From NCBI GenBank assembly GCA_023055355.1, contig JALJCS010000051.1, positions 1,674,001 through 1,738,000 on the forward strand: DNA of 64,000 nucleotides, read 5' to 3'. Under the pieces are notes generated by a model, which made no database searches, was not told the origin of the DNA, and saw nothing but the letters and a program-made list of their open reading frames with translations. Positions 23,787 through 33,673 of the stretch are shown in pieces. The position numbers and the translations under genes are program-made. How positions within the stretch are numbered: the stretch's first letter is position 1; every line of letters starts with the position of its first letter. Source of the DNA: Agelaius tricolor (taxonomy: Eukaryota > Chordata > Aves > Passeriformes > Icteridae).

Positions 23787-24002
23787 GTCACAGGCCCCAG
23801 AGTCAGAGCCCAACGTTCCCCAGCTAGAGAGAGAGGGTACAGCCCACGGGCTGACCTGTGGTTCTTTTTGCGTGACCATGGGGCAGACATGGGAAGGTGG
23901 GATGGGAAACCCACTTCTGTCCTGGCAGCATGGATGCATCAGCTCAAGGAGGGAAACACTAATCGAGGGAACTCAGTAAAGTGAAGGTAGCCCCAACGTT
24001 CC

Positions 24003-24587
24003 ATGACTGAGCTGCTGAGTATCATCCGTCAGATCCCCTGGAAGGTACCTCTACCATGTATGCCCAGGAAAGAAATAATAACCAGGGCTAGGGGGGGTCC
24101 TGCCTCTAACCAGGAAGAGATACGGGAAAACCGGATTTTCTGGACAGTGTGGATCCGATGGCCTGGGGCATCAGAGCCACAAAAATACAATGCCTTAGTT
24201 GATACTGGTGCGCAGTGTACCCTGATACCATTGGGACATGTGGGGGCAGAACCTGTTTCCATTGTTGGGGTGACGGGGGGATCCCAGCAATTGACCCTGT
24301 TGGGAGCCCAGGTGAGCCTGACTGGGAAGGAGTGGCAGAAACATCCTATTGTGACTGGCCCAGAGGCCCCGTGTATTCTGGGCATAGATTTCCTCCAGAA
24401 TGGCTGTTACAAAGACCCAAAGGGACTCAGATGGGCTTTTGGCATAGCTGCTGTAGAGGCTGAGGACATCAAGCAGTTGAACACTTTGCCTGGACTATCA
24501 GAAAGCCCATCTGCAGTAGCTCTCCTGAAGGTGGAAGAGCAACGAGTGCCAATTGCCACCTCGACAGTGCACCGCCGGCAATATTGA
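24003..24587 (+). pseudogene. ERV protease-like relic
   Basis: Open for 194 codons. It holds the retropepsin active-site motif Asp-Thr-Gly-Ala (24201-24212) in the context ALVDTGAQ, followed by a flap-like glycine stretch and an ILGIDFL segment typical of the protease C-terminal half. The frame ends at a TGA before the RT block. Confidence 0.8.
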
Positions 24588-24602
24588 ACAAATTGAGATG
24601 CC

Positions 24603-25085
24603 GTGATCCTCATCCACAAAATGATCCGTGAGCTGGAGAGCCAAGGGGTGGTCAGCAAAACCCACTCACCCTTCAACAGCCCCATCTGGCCTGTGTGCAA
24701 GTCTGACAGAGAATGGAGTTTGACTGTGGACTATCGTGGCTTGAATGAAGTGACTCCACCGCTGAGCGCTGCTGTGCCGGACATGTTGGAACTCCAGTAC
24801 GAGCTGCAGTCCAAGGCAGTGAAGTGGTACACCACCATTGACATTGCCAACATGTTTGTCTCCTTTCCTCTGGCAGCAGAATGCTGGCCTCAGTTTGCTT
24901 TCACCTGGAGGGCTGTGCAGTACACCTGGAACTGACTGCCCCAGGGGTGGAAGCACAGCCCCACCATCTGCCATGGACTGATCCAGACTGCACTGGAAAA
25001 GGGTGAGGCTCCAGAACATCTGCAATATATTGATGACATCATTGTGTGGGGGAACACAGCAACAGAAGTATTTGAGAAAGGGGAG
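24603..25085 (+). pseudogene. ERV reverse-transcriptase relic, cut in the palm
   Basis: Contains the RT fingers (SPFNSPIWPV), the VDYRGLNE block, the first catalytic Asp in the TTIDIANMF segment near 24840, and the YIDD active site at 25026-25037, all in one frame. That frame is broken by a single TGA at 24933-24935. It ends at the LTR junction near 25086, so thumb, connection, RNase H and integrase are missing from this copy. Confidence 0.85.
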
Positions 25086-26313
25086 TGTCATGGTTTGACA
25101 CTGGCACAATGCTAGTGCTTCTATAAAGATATTTTCTCTCTGGTTTCTGCTGTGAGATGTGACCAGGAATAAGCAAAGCAGGCTCCTACTTAGGAAAGAA
25201 AAGAAAACAGAACTTTATTAACTACTCTACAACTATAGATAAAAGGAACACACACAGGGAAAATGAAAACTTTACAAATACATTTCTTCCCCCATTCACC
25301 AAATTTCCAATACAATGCATCTACTCTCTAAATCACCAACTCTTAGTCTAGAACTACCTTTCAAACAATCAATCCTCAGTTCATCAAGAGGAGACGAGTC
25401 CTTCTTGTACCATGGGCTTCTCTTGGAAACACAGCTGAAGCTTTGTGTGTTTCCGTGTCACTCGTGGCACCGCCCGGAGTACATCTGCCGTCGTGACCTC
25501 TTCCTTTCATGTCCAGTGCTCTCACCGCTGAACACGGACCAGAGCTGCTTCTAGGGTTGTCTTTTTTAAGGATGCTCTGTCCCAATCCAAAAAAGGCACA
25601 GTCTCTCCTTTGGGACACCTGTCCCCCCCCATATTTTTTCACCCCCTGGGGCCAAGGGGCACCAACACTGAACCCTCTTGGTTCTGTGGCCATTGCCTCT
25701 CCCTAGAATGCAGTCTCTGTGTCACAAGGAACATGGTTCTGTCCATGGCTGTACAAAAAGAGTCCAGCAAAAGCCACTCCATCATCTCTTCCCACTAGGA
25801 TTCTTCTCTATTCTTCCACTATCTCTCACTCACCCAGACCTCTCTCACACTTGCACATTTCCTTCCTCATCTTCCACTCTATCTTCTAGGAGAGGTCAAT
25901 GATCTGTAAAGTTCTCATTCTCCAAAAAGGGGTTAAAAGCTCCTACAAGCGGCTGGCTGCACCCCCCCCCCCTTTTCCCCTTCCCAGCCGTGCTGCCGGC
26001 ACAGGCCCATGTTTATCCAGTCTCAAGGTTACAGTCCCAGGCACCGTCTCTCTCTTTTTTTCTCTTTCTCTCTTCCACCCTTCCACCCCCGGGCTCAGGC
26101 CCACCTCTCCTGGCCTCATGGCTTTTCCCCGAACTCTTTCCCGCCAGAAACCCAAAAGGACCCTCCCAAGGGAGAGCTCTGCTTTTAACCCCGTGTTCTC
26201 AGAGGCGTGTCTAATGTCCCAATGGCCAGGTTAAATGCCAATATTAAAGCCTGAACATCCATTGGCCCAAAACACAGCATCCCAGAAAACACATTTCCTG
26301 TCAAACCACCACA
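25086..26313 (-). mobile_element. Long solo LTR, family C, copy 1
   Basis: The plus strand begins TGTCATGGTTTGACA and ends TGTCAAACCACCACA, an imperfect inverted terminal pair with TG/CA ends. On the minus strand there is GGGGTTAAAAGC as a possible TATA box and AATAAA at 25219-25214, which sets the orientation. A pyrimidine-rich run lies at 26045-26090. It is about 1.23 kb and aligns with 59923-61386. It interrupts the plus-strand ERV RT frame. No clear target duplication. Confidence 0.8.
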
Positions 26314-26880
26314 GCATGGTAGCTCAAAAATCAATTTACCAGTGACCTCTGGGAGTGTTTCCTCTTTCAGTGATATCTGAAGGTGGCCTTTATAAGTTCA
26401 AAGGATTATTTTAAAGACATATCAGGCATTTTTCTGTAACAGACTTGACAATTTTTGTCATAAGAGCACTGGGTGTCTGAGCCCGCAGACTACTCACCAT
26501 AGCATTGAAATCCCAGTGGGTTTGCTGGTGTTTCTCTTGAGAATTTGCAACACCAGTTGTGGTGGGACTCTGACAGGATTGTTGGGAGTTACCAGCCATT
26601 CTGCTCTTTATTCTGGGCTTCTAGAGAAGTAGCTAATTTTAAATCTGCTTGACAATATCCAGGGCTAACTTCTGGAAGAGAAATGGCTTTCTCAGGTATT
26701 AACACCAGGTTGTGCAACCTCTTGTGCAGCTTTATCTGCACATCTGTTCCCTGTAGGAATTTGGGAATCCCCTTGTTGGTGTTGTGCTTTGTGGTGTAGT
26801 GCAGCCACTTCTCTGGGCAGTTGAATAGCATCAAGGAGGAACAATATTTCTTTTTTATATTTAATTGTAAATCCAACTAT
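26314..26880 (-). mobile_element. Degraded ERV pol (integrase-like) relic, minus strand
   Basis: On the minus strand, about 26600-26340 encodes a stretch ending K.CLICL (the Cys-x2-Cys half of a zinc-binding region), followed after frame breaks by RGN.PRGHW.IDF-like residues, which together resemble the integrase N-terminal zinc motif and the start of the catalytic core. Two stops fall within the last part. The preceding minus-strand frame (26876-26589) is open but not recognised. It is opposite in orientation to the ERV at 22.4-25.1 kb, so it belongs to a different insertion. Confidence 0.5.
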
Positions 26881-28105
26881 GCACCCATAATCCCAGTGCT
26901 ATTAATCAATTCTGGAAGCTTTCTCCACAGCCCCAGGTCAAATGCAGTGTTCTCTTGCGAGTCTGTGCCTTTCAGCAGAGAAAGTTTAAAATTCTCAGCA
27001 TGCAGGATTCCAACAGCCAGGTGTTGTCATGCCACCCCTCCTGGTAACAGCTTTGCCTCCTCCCAAATGCCCCATGCCAGGGGTACAGGTACTCACCCTC
27101 CCTCCACCTGTCCTGGCTACCAAGACCCTCCCTGGGCAACAATTTGGGAGGGAAGGGGACTGCGGAGAGAAGAGAAGACATCTAAACAACAAATCACAAG
27201 AACATAACCAGAAATCAATAAAACTTCTCTTAACATTCACATAATATCCATCCTTTAATTGCAAGAGCCAGCCGTGGCATTACCCATCCATAACAGCAAT
27301 TCATTCCATTTCCCTCCTCTTCTACAAAACAACGTCAGCTGTAAAAAGTTGTTATAAACTAAGGTACCATTCTCTGGCCACATAGCCTGGGAGTTTAGCT
27401 TGTATGCTGACCAGCACTGATTACAATATTGGATTAGCTTTAGTTAGTGGGTCTGTTTCCAGTAGCTCAACAAACATTGCAATGGAGAATTTGGAATATC
27501 ATCTCCCACTTTAGTTTCAGAAGAAACTGGCCCCATATTCAATAATTACAGATATACAAGCTATTACCTCTGAAAGTCATAATGGTATTTCCAGCTTTGT
27601 CATGGAGGGGGGAGAGGGGAAGAGGAAGGGGACTGCCAAACCTGCAGTCACTCAAACTGACAAAAGAGGGGGCTTCAAGCCCACAAAGGCCATCTCAGCC
27701 AGGCACACAAAAGCAAAGCAACTCCAAACCACCAGCAAACACTCAGTCACGCTCCAACACTCTCAACACTCTCTCTGCAAATGAATTTTTGTATCAAGGA
27801 CATCCCCATGTTGATATGCTGGCAAACTCACATCAAGGTACCACTCTCACATGAACAGGCTCTCAGAGTTCAAGAAGAATGCAGAGAATGTGAGGAATGC
27901 AAAGGAATTAACCAATCTTCACCACAAAAGTGGCTCCAGATGAAGCTGTGGCCAGGCTTCAGTTGTAAATGAAGAATGTGGTTTTCTTTTTTCTTCTTTC
28001 CTCCATCCAAGTTAAGATGATTGCAGCCTATGCTACAAGAGAGCAGAACAATGATTTTTCTTGAAATTATGATCTTGGTCTGATACAACAATTCCTGATA
28101 CTGTT
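26881..28105. other. Unassigned, probably ERV-derived
   Basis: Moderately AT-rich, with short frames and no recognisable domain. Its position between ERV pieces suggests decayed retroviral or flanking DNA. Confidence 0.3.
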
Positions 28106-28716
28106 AGTGTTCAGGAACACATAATCACAGAATGATTCTATGCAGGTGCTTTTATTAAGAGCTCTGGGTGTCAGGGGACACAAACCCAAATCTGACTCTG
28201 ACATGCTATGGGACCGAACATGTTTTATATTCTATTGTTATATAACTTACATATTAATTATTAAACATACATTGTTCTATTGTATACATTGATATCATCC
28301 AAGCGTGGATTCCTCGTGATTCCCTCAAACCTCTAACATAGTTTCTCATGATTCTTTCAACAATAATTATATCTAATCACATCTAACAATTGTATCATTT
28401 ATCATATACTGACTACACGGCTGCAGTTTCACATGATCTAGCAAATACAAGGTCTAACATTTCCCAGGGCCTACCTTTCACATTTTCCCAGGGCCTACTA
28501 AGCCTAACTTTATTTCTTGCTCCCTGAATTTTGTGATTTTAAAATCTTTTACTGTCAATACCCTCCGAAGACAACCTGTAATATTTCCTAGGGAACTTGA
28601 ACCCCTGATAGTTCTTGGGGACTTGAACTCCAGAGAGGGGAAACTCTGACTCCCTGAGGTCAGGAACTCAAACTTCTCCCTGATAAGCTTACCCAGGGGC
28701 TCAAACCCCCCTTAGC
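28106..28716 (-). mobile_element. Probable LTR, minus orientation
   Basis: The plus-strand left end is TGTTAGTGTTCAGGAACAC. AATAAAAGC lies on the minus strand near 28155, with an AT-rich body and no coding frames. The right end is unclear and abuts the family A LTR. Confidence 0.45.
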
Positions 28717-29338
28717 TCTCGGAGTCTCTGCTGGTCAGAGTGACCCCGAGATAGGTTAGAAAGTCTCTTTTCCCAGCCTGGTGGTCAAAGAAGGAGTCAG
28801 AACTCTTCAGTCCTTGTTCTCAAGGTTGTTTATTGTTTCTTATCTATAAAATTCTTTCTTCTGGCCTGCCAATGTCTGCTCAGCAGGTCAGACAGAGGCA
28901 CACTGACACCCTCAGGGTGGTGTTATCTTTTATACTAAAAACTACATGTACATTATTTATCATAACTTCCCAATACCTATCACCTATGTTAGACAGTGAG
29001 CTTCTACTCTAAACCAATCTAAAAGTGCCACCATCACAGCAGAAGTTGGAGACCAAGAAGAAGAAGGAGAAAGACTGGACAACACCCAGATTCCTCCATC
29101 TTGCCTCCTGAACCCCAATTCTAAAAACTCCCAAAAATCTATTTTTCACCCCATGACTGACTATTATTCTACTTAGAATTTCGTGGCTTGCAGATCCTCA
29201 TATAAGGTTGGTAATTTTTTTTCCATGGGTCAAAATCAAAGTCACAGGGGATTTGGGCTCTGTACCAGGGTCTCTGAGCCCCCTGGGCAGGGGCTGGAGC
29301 CCTCCAGGGCAGCCAGAGGAATTTCCTGGGTTCTGACA
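28717..29338 (-). mobile_element. Solo LTR, family A, copy 2
   Basis: Aligns over its whole length with 10923-11542. On the minus strand it starts TGTCAGAACCCAGG at 29338, has a TATAAAAG box near 28935 and AATAAA at 28834-28829. No target duplication was assigned. Confidence 0.8.
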
Positions 29339-29852
29339 CTTACCAGTAACTCTGTGTGGGTATTTGCATTCCTTGTCAATAAGCCAAAGGAAAACAATTT
29401 AAATGATGCCTTCACTTAGGCCAGGGATCTTGCCTCGAGTCCCTGAAGGTCTAAAGTTGAGGTTCTCCCTGAAAATTCCTCAGTGCTGGCATGAGATCTG
29501 TGGATTCATTGAAGCTCTAGGCTGATCTTCTGTCTGGCTCTCCAATTTACTGCCACAAAATCTCCAAAATACTGGAACAAGACCCCTTAACACTAATTTG
29601 GTTTAAAAGGCATAATTTATTCAGGCCTGAGGTCACACAAAGGATACTCCTAACCATTCGGGCACACATGATTTTACAAGTAAGCAATTTACATATTACA
29701 ATTTACCCATTACCATCAAACCCAGATTCAGGCCTTGTTTTGTCTATTCCTACATTCTTGAGCTGGATGTCTTCTTCTTCTCTTCCAACTGTTCTTGCTG
29801 GGAAAAGCAGTTTTTGTGTGCCTTGTTTCTCTGTTCACAAGCCCACTAAAAA
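29339..29852. other. 3' flank of the actinoporin-like fragment
   Basis: No coding content was recognised. It carries the minus-strand polyadenylation signal listed separately. Confidence 0.4.
29616..29621 (-). terminator. Polyadenylation signal AATAAA, minus strand
   Basis: TTTATT on the plus strand, about 230 bases downstream of the stop codon of the actinoporin-like frame. This is a sensible distance for its 3' UTR, but the hexamer could equally belong to unrelated repeat DNA. Confidence 0.35.
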
Positions 29853-30338
29853 CTAAATTAATCCCTTTGCTATCACATAGCATGGAAGCCTGTCTCCAGC
29901 TTCCTTCCCTGAGCCCTCCTGCTCCTGCAAAACCACCCTGATAATGGATCTCCGTGTGTTGGACATGGTGGCTGTCACCTTGACGTGGCCAACACTCACC
30001 TGGACGGGCTCCTGGCAGGTGTCCAGGGTGACGTGGCAGCACGCAGGGGTCCCGTTGGTGGTGAAGGACGTCCTCATCTGGGACATGCGGTGGGAGGTGT
30101 CCTCCAACCTGCCCAGGTGAGCTCTGAGCAGGGACAGCTGCAGGCCCAGCTCCATGGCAAAGCGGTTGTAGTCCAGGGGGTTGGAGAAGAAGATGGCCAC
30201 GGTGAAGGTGGGGGCCTCATAGACCAGGACTCCACAAGAGCAGCGGAACAGGGGGCTGGAGAACTGGCAGGTGTCAGAGGAGCCTGGGGGCACGCAGGGG
30301 CTGGGGGGACGGAGCTGTGCCCGCTGTAGAAGTAGGTC
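29853..30338 (-). pseudogene. Actinoporin-like protein, terminal exon with a frameshift
   Basis: An acceptor (CTCCTCCCCAG) precedes 30338. The exon opens TYFYSGHSSVPP and, after a one-base shift within C-runs at about 30307-30280, continues GSSDTCQF, then SCGVLVYEAP, FTVAIFFSNPLDYNRF, and ends with VKVTATMSNTRRSIIRV before a TAG at 29855. The GVLVY, FSNP.DYN and C-terminal ATMSN-like features match the actinoporin-like (anemone cytolysin) fold, which is known in fish and other vertebrates as well as sea anemones. In anemones such proteins form membrane pores; the vertebrate role is not settled and none is claimed here. The 5' exons are not visible, and an LTR sits about 200 bases upstream (30538-30939). 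The frameshift lies in a homopolymer, so an assembly error is possible. The last 20 or so residues have no obvious counterpart. Confidence 0.7.
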
Positions 30339-30537
30339 CTGGGGAGGAGAAACGGGGCTGTGCCATCAGGGGAGGATGGTGAGACCACCGGGAGATGGTC
30401 GTGGAGCAAGTGGTAGGTGGTGGAACCAGCAGGAGACAGTCTCAGCACCACTGGGAGGTGCTGGGAGCACTGGGAGACAAGTAGGAGATTGACCAAGCCC
30501 TAGGAGATGCTCCCACCGTGGGTTGATGACTCCACCC

Positions 30538-30939
30538 TGTGGTGGTGTTCACAGGGGTCTCAGGACGAGGGAAGAGATGAGAATCTTGACTTTATGTTTC
30601 AGAAGGTTGATTTACTATTTTGTGATATATATTATGTTAAAAGAAAATGATATATTAAAACTTACTAAAAGAATAGAAGGAAAGATTTCATCAGAAAGCT
30701 CACAAAGAATAGAAAAGAATAGAATGATAATAAAATCTTGTGACTGACGAGAGAGTCTGAGACAGCTGGACTGTGATTAATTATTAATTAAAAACAATTA
30801 CATGAGACCAGTCAAAGATGCACTTGTTGCATTCTACAGCAGCAAATAATCATTGTTTACATTTTGTTTTTGAAGTCTCTCAACTTCTCAAGAGAAAAAA
30901 TCTTAAGGAAAAGATTTTTCATAAAATATGTCTGCAACA
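30538..30939 (-). mobile_element. Solo LTR, family B, copy 1, with 6-bp target duplication
   Basis: Flanked by CCACCC at 30532-30537 and 30940-30945. The plus strand starts TGTGGTGGTGTTCACAGGGG and ends TCTGCAACA. The internal TTTATT-type AT-rich block marks minus orientation. It aligns with 33305-33673, 36203-36589 and 42081-42465. Confidence 0.9.
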
Positions 30940-31161
30940 CCACCCTGTCCTGGTTTGGAATGGGAGGAAAATTCAGGGAAGTGATGCAAAGCTTTTTGTG
31001 GAACTGACGGGCTGCTGAACCACTGAGAAGCTGGGCACAACTCTGTGAAACACACACGTTAAAAACCAAAAACCCCAAAAACTCTCTCTTTCCTTTCCAA
31101 TCAACAAAAAAGCAGCAAACCCCAACCTCAACCCCCATCTCAACCAAACCAAGCCAAACAG

Positions 31162-31441
31162 TGTCACCATGATATTTTATGGAAAATCCCTTCACGAGGA
31201 TTTCTTGTCCTGGGAAGCTGGGAAGCTTCAGCTTCTCCCTGTTTTGCTGCTTTGGAATGTGATTTGGAGGACTGTTTACCCAGCATGGGAATTGTTTTAA
31301 TTTAATCACCAATCCCAGTCCAGCTGTGTCAGGACTCTGGTCAGTCACGGGTTTTTATTATTCATTCTTTTCCAGCCTTCTGATGTATCCTTTCTCTTTC
31401 TTTAGTGTACTTTTAGTATATCATTTCTTTGAATATAATAT
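31162..31441 (+). mobile_element. Family B LTR fragment, diverged
   Basis: Begins TGTCACCATGATATTTTATGG. It shares with the other family B copies the order AAAATCC..., CTGGGAAGCTG, GTCCAGCTG..TCAG, TTATTCATTCTTT and CAGCCTTCTGATG. Its 3' part is missing where a family A LTR starts at about 31442, so it is the older insertion. Confidence 0.65.
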
Positions 31442-31895
31442 TGAGGGAACCCAGAACATTCCTCTGGCTGCCCTGGAGGGCTCCAGCCCCTGCCCAGGGG
31501 GCTCAGAGACCTTGGCACAGAGCCCAAGACCCCTGTGCCTTTGATTTAGCCCTTGGAAAAAACAATTACCAACCTTTATAGGAAGAATTACAAGTCAAGA
31601 GAGTTTAAGTAGAATAATAGTTAGTTTGTCACGGGGTGAAAAATAGATTTTTGAGATTTTTAGAATGGGGGCTGAAAGTCCCAAGATAGAAGAATTTAAG
31701 TGTGCCTTGTCTTTCCTTCCTTCCTTCCTTCCTCCCTCCCTTCCTTCCTCCCTCCCTTTCCTTCTTCCTCCATCTTTCAAGTGATGTTCCATTTTTAGAT
31801 TAGTTTAGAGTAAAAACTCACTGTCTAACATAGGTGATAAGTATTAAGAAGTTATTGTAAATAGTGTACACGTAGTTTTTAGTATAAAAAGATAA
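31442..31895 (+). mobile_element. Family A LTR fragment, inverted relative to copies 1 and 2
   Basis: Aligns with the reverse complement of 28717-29338 from its TG end through GTATAAAAAGATAACACC, the TATA region. It then stops, so R and U5 are missing. It carries a CTTC-rich microsatellite absent from the other copies. Confidence 0.75.
31710..31770 (+). repeat. CTTC/CCCT pyrimidine microsatellite
   Basis: About 60 bases of nearly pure TTCC/CTCC units within the family A fragment. Confidence 0.9.
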
Positions 31896-31976
31896 CACCA
31901 CACAGTTCCCCATGGTCCCTCACAGGCCCCTCATGGCTCCCTCACAGTTTGCCCAAGACCCCTCACAGCCCCTCAC

Positions 31977-32288
31977 TGTGGATGCCATGGCACAGAGAGA
32001 GAGAAACAGCAAGTGTTTCTCACAGCAGCTTGGGAGAATTATTAGCAAGTTGTAAGAATGTGAGAACTTAAGTATAAACAATCTGCAGGTGGTGTTCTTC
32101 TACTTCGTCTTTCTCTTCTTCTCAAGGACGGTGTATAAAGAATGTTTTTTGTTAACTAGCCAATCAAATAGAATATATCGTATCACTCTATAAAAACCGC
32201 ACGGTTCTCTTGAATAAAACCTTCTTTTAGTCTTTCTGCAATACCGCCTCCTGCCTGTTCCTGTGTCATTCTCGGCGCAAGAGTGACA
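31977..32288 (+). mobile_element. Solo LTR, family D, with 6-bp target duplication
   Basis: A 312-base element starting TGTGGATGCC and ending AAGAGTGACA, flanked by CCTCAC at 31971-31976 and 32289-32294. TATAAA lies at 32189-32194 and AATAAA at 32213-32218. It inserted into a local run of CCCCTCACAG-type repeats, so the duplication is slightly less telling than elsewhere, but the TG/CA ends agree. A 6-bp duplication suits class II ERVs. Confidence 0.85.
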
Positions 32289-32329
32289 CCTCACGCCCCT
32301 TCATGGCCCCTCACAGCTCAAGGCTCTTC

Positions 32330-33060
32330 ATGGCCCCTGAGCCGCCTCCGGCCCCGCCATTGGCGCCGCTCTTTGCTGCTCGCCAATGGCGGCCCGAGTC
32401 TGCAGTGACGTCACCGGTCGCCGGGCAAAGGAAGGCCTGGGGCTGAGGTGCCCCGGGCTGGCCGGGAATGGGGTCCGGGGGTCCCCGGGCTCATGGAAAC
32501 GGGGGATCCAGGGGCTGGGAGAGGAGGACACCCGGGAAAGGGGGTGCAGGGGGTGTCGGGGCAGGATAAGGGGGTGCAGGGGGTCCTGCAGCTGGGGAAG
32601 GAGATGCGAAGGGTCCCAGTGCCCAGGAATGGGCATTCAAGGGGGTCCCCGGGGGGCTCCCCAAAGCCCCTCCCAGGCGGCAGCAGGAGCTGGCTCAGGA
32701 GCTCTGGGCAGAGAAAAGGGGGTGACCCCGGCTTGGGGGGGACATGGGGGACTCACCCACGCTCCCGGGGGGACACGACCCCCGGGGACCCCCCCTCACC
32801 TTGTCCCGCAGGGGAGGCCGAGCCCCAGCCCAGGCAGACGAAGCCCCCGAGCCCCGGCAGCATCTTGGGGGGCGTGCGGGGCCGGGAGGGGCAGGATCCG
32901 GGAAAGGGCGGCGGCTGCCGGGTTCCGCGGCTGCCTGGAAACCACGAAGGCGGCGGCAGCGTCTGTGACAGCGGCGCGGCCTCAGCTGCCTGAGAACGCG
33001 GCCCTGGCTGCTTGTGCGCAGCCTGGGCTCCTGCAGGCGGCTTCACTGGGCGATTCGCCA
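32330..33060. other. CpG-rich island
   Basis: GC-rich with many CpGs, and an open plus-strand frame (32386-33102) that probably reflects the composition. It starts with the promoter motifs listed separately. No exon could be tied to a known gene. Confidence 0.55.
32350..32435 (+). promoter_or_regulatory. Promoter-like cluster: two CCAAT boxes, CRE, possible X-box
   Basis: Inverted CCAAT (ATTGG) at 32359-32363, CCAAT at 32383-32387, a perfect palindromic CRE TGACGTCA at 32406-32413, and GTCGCCGGGCAA at about 32418-32429, which partly fits the RFX X-box found before cilia genes. This is a typical TATA-less housekeeping or testis-type promoter layout. The transcript it drives is not identified; the nearest downstream plus-strand gene is HYDIN-like, starting 7.7 kb away. 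Confidence 0.5.
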
Positions 33061-33076
33061 GGGGAATTGTTCGCGG

Positions 33077-33175
33077 AGCATTGGCCTCTGCAAAGTTCCT
33101 GAGCGTGCAGAGCATTGGCCTCTGCAAGGAGTTCATCAGCGTGCAGAGCATTGGCCTCTGCAGAAAGTTCCTGAA
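33077..33175. repeat. Three tandem units of about 36 bases
   Basis: GAGCATTGGCCTCTGCA recurs three times, each followed by a related AAGTTCCTGAGCGTGCA-type stretch. Confidence 0.85.
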
Positions 33176-33304
33176 TTTCCTTTGAAGGTAAAGATTGACT
33201 CAAGTTGAACTTTTTGGTTTTGTCTCATCTGCACTCTGAGAGAGAATGCCAAAGGGAAATACAGGATGGGATAATGCCCGTCTTCTGGTGCAGCAGGTCT
33301 GCAA

Positions 33305-33673
33305 TGTCACAGACATGTTTTATGAAAAATCCTTTCCTTTGGGTTTTTTCTCCTGAGAAGCTGAGAGACCTCAGGAACAAAATGTAAACAATGGTTATCT
33401 GCTGCTGTGGAATGCAACAGGTGCATCTGTGATTGGTCTCCTAGAGTTGTTTCCAATTAATGGCCACTCACAGTCAGCTGGCTCAGACTCTGTCTGAGAC
33501 ACAAGCTTTTGGTATTCATTCTTTCTTTTTCTATTCTTAGCAAGCCTTCTGATGAAATCCTTTCTTCTATTCTTTTAGTATAATTTTAATAGAATATATA
33601 TCATAAAATAATAAATCAAGAGTCAGATCCTCATCTCTTCCCTCATCCTAAGACCCCTGTGAACACCACCACA
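33305..33673 (+). mobile_element. Solo LTR, family B, copy 2
   Basis: Starts TGTCACAGACATG and ends AACACCACCACA, with AATAAATCAAG near the 3' end setting plus orientation. The flanks CTGCAA and ATGCAC agree at four of six positions, a possibly decayed target duplication. Confidence 0.85.

Larger units (their letters stand above)
22420..25085 (+). mobile_element. ERVL-like endogenous retrovirus, gag to RT, truncated
   Basis: Gag-, protease- and RT-like reading frames occur in order on the plus strand and end inside the RT palm, where a reverse-oriented LTR begins. The frames are interrupted by frameshifts and a stop, so it is a relic. The RT block (VDYRGLNE, then a YTTIDIANMF segment and YIDD) looks closer to class III ERVL elements than to gamma- or betaretroviral types, though this needs a tree. 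No 5' LTR was recognised; the left end falls within a MROH paralogue. Confidence 0.85.
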
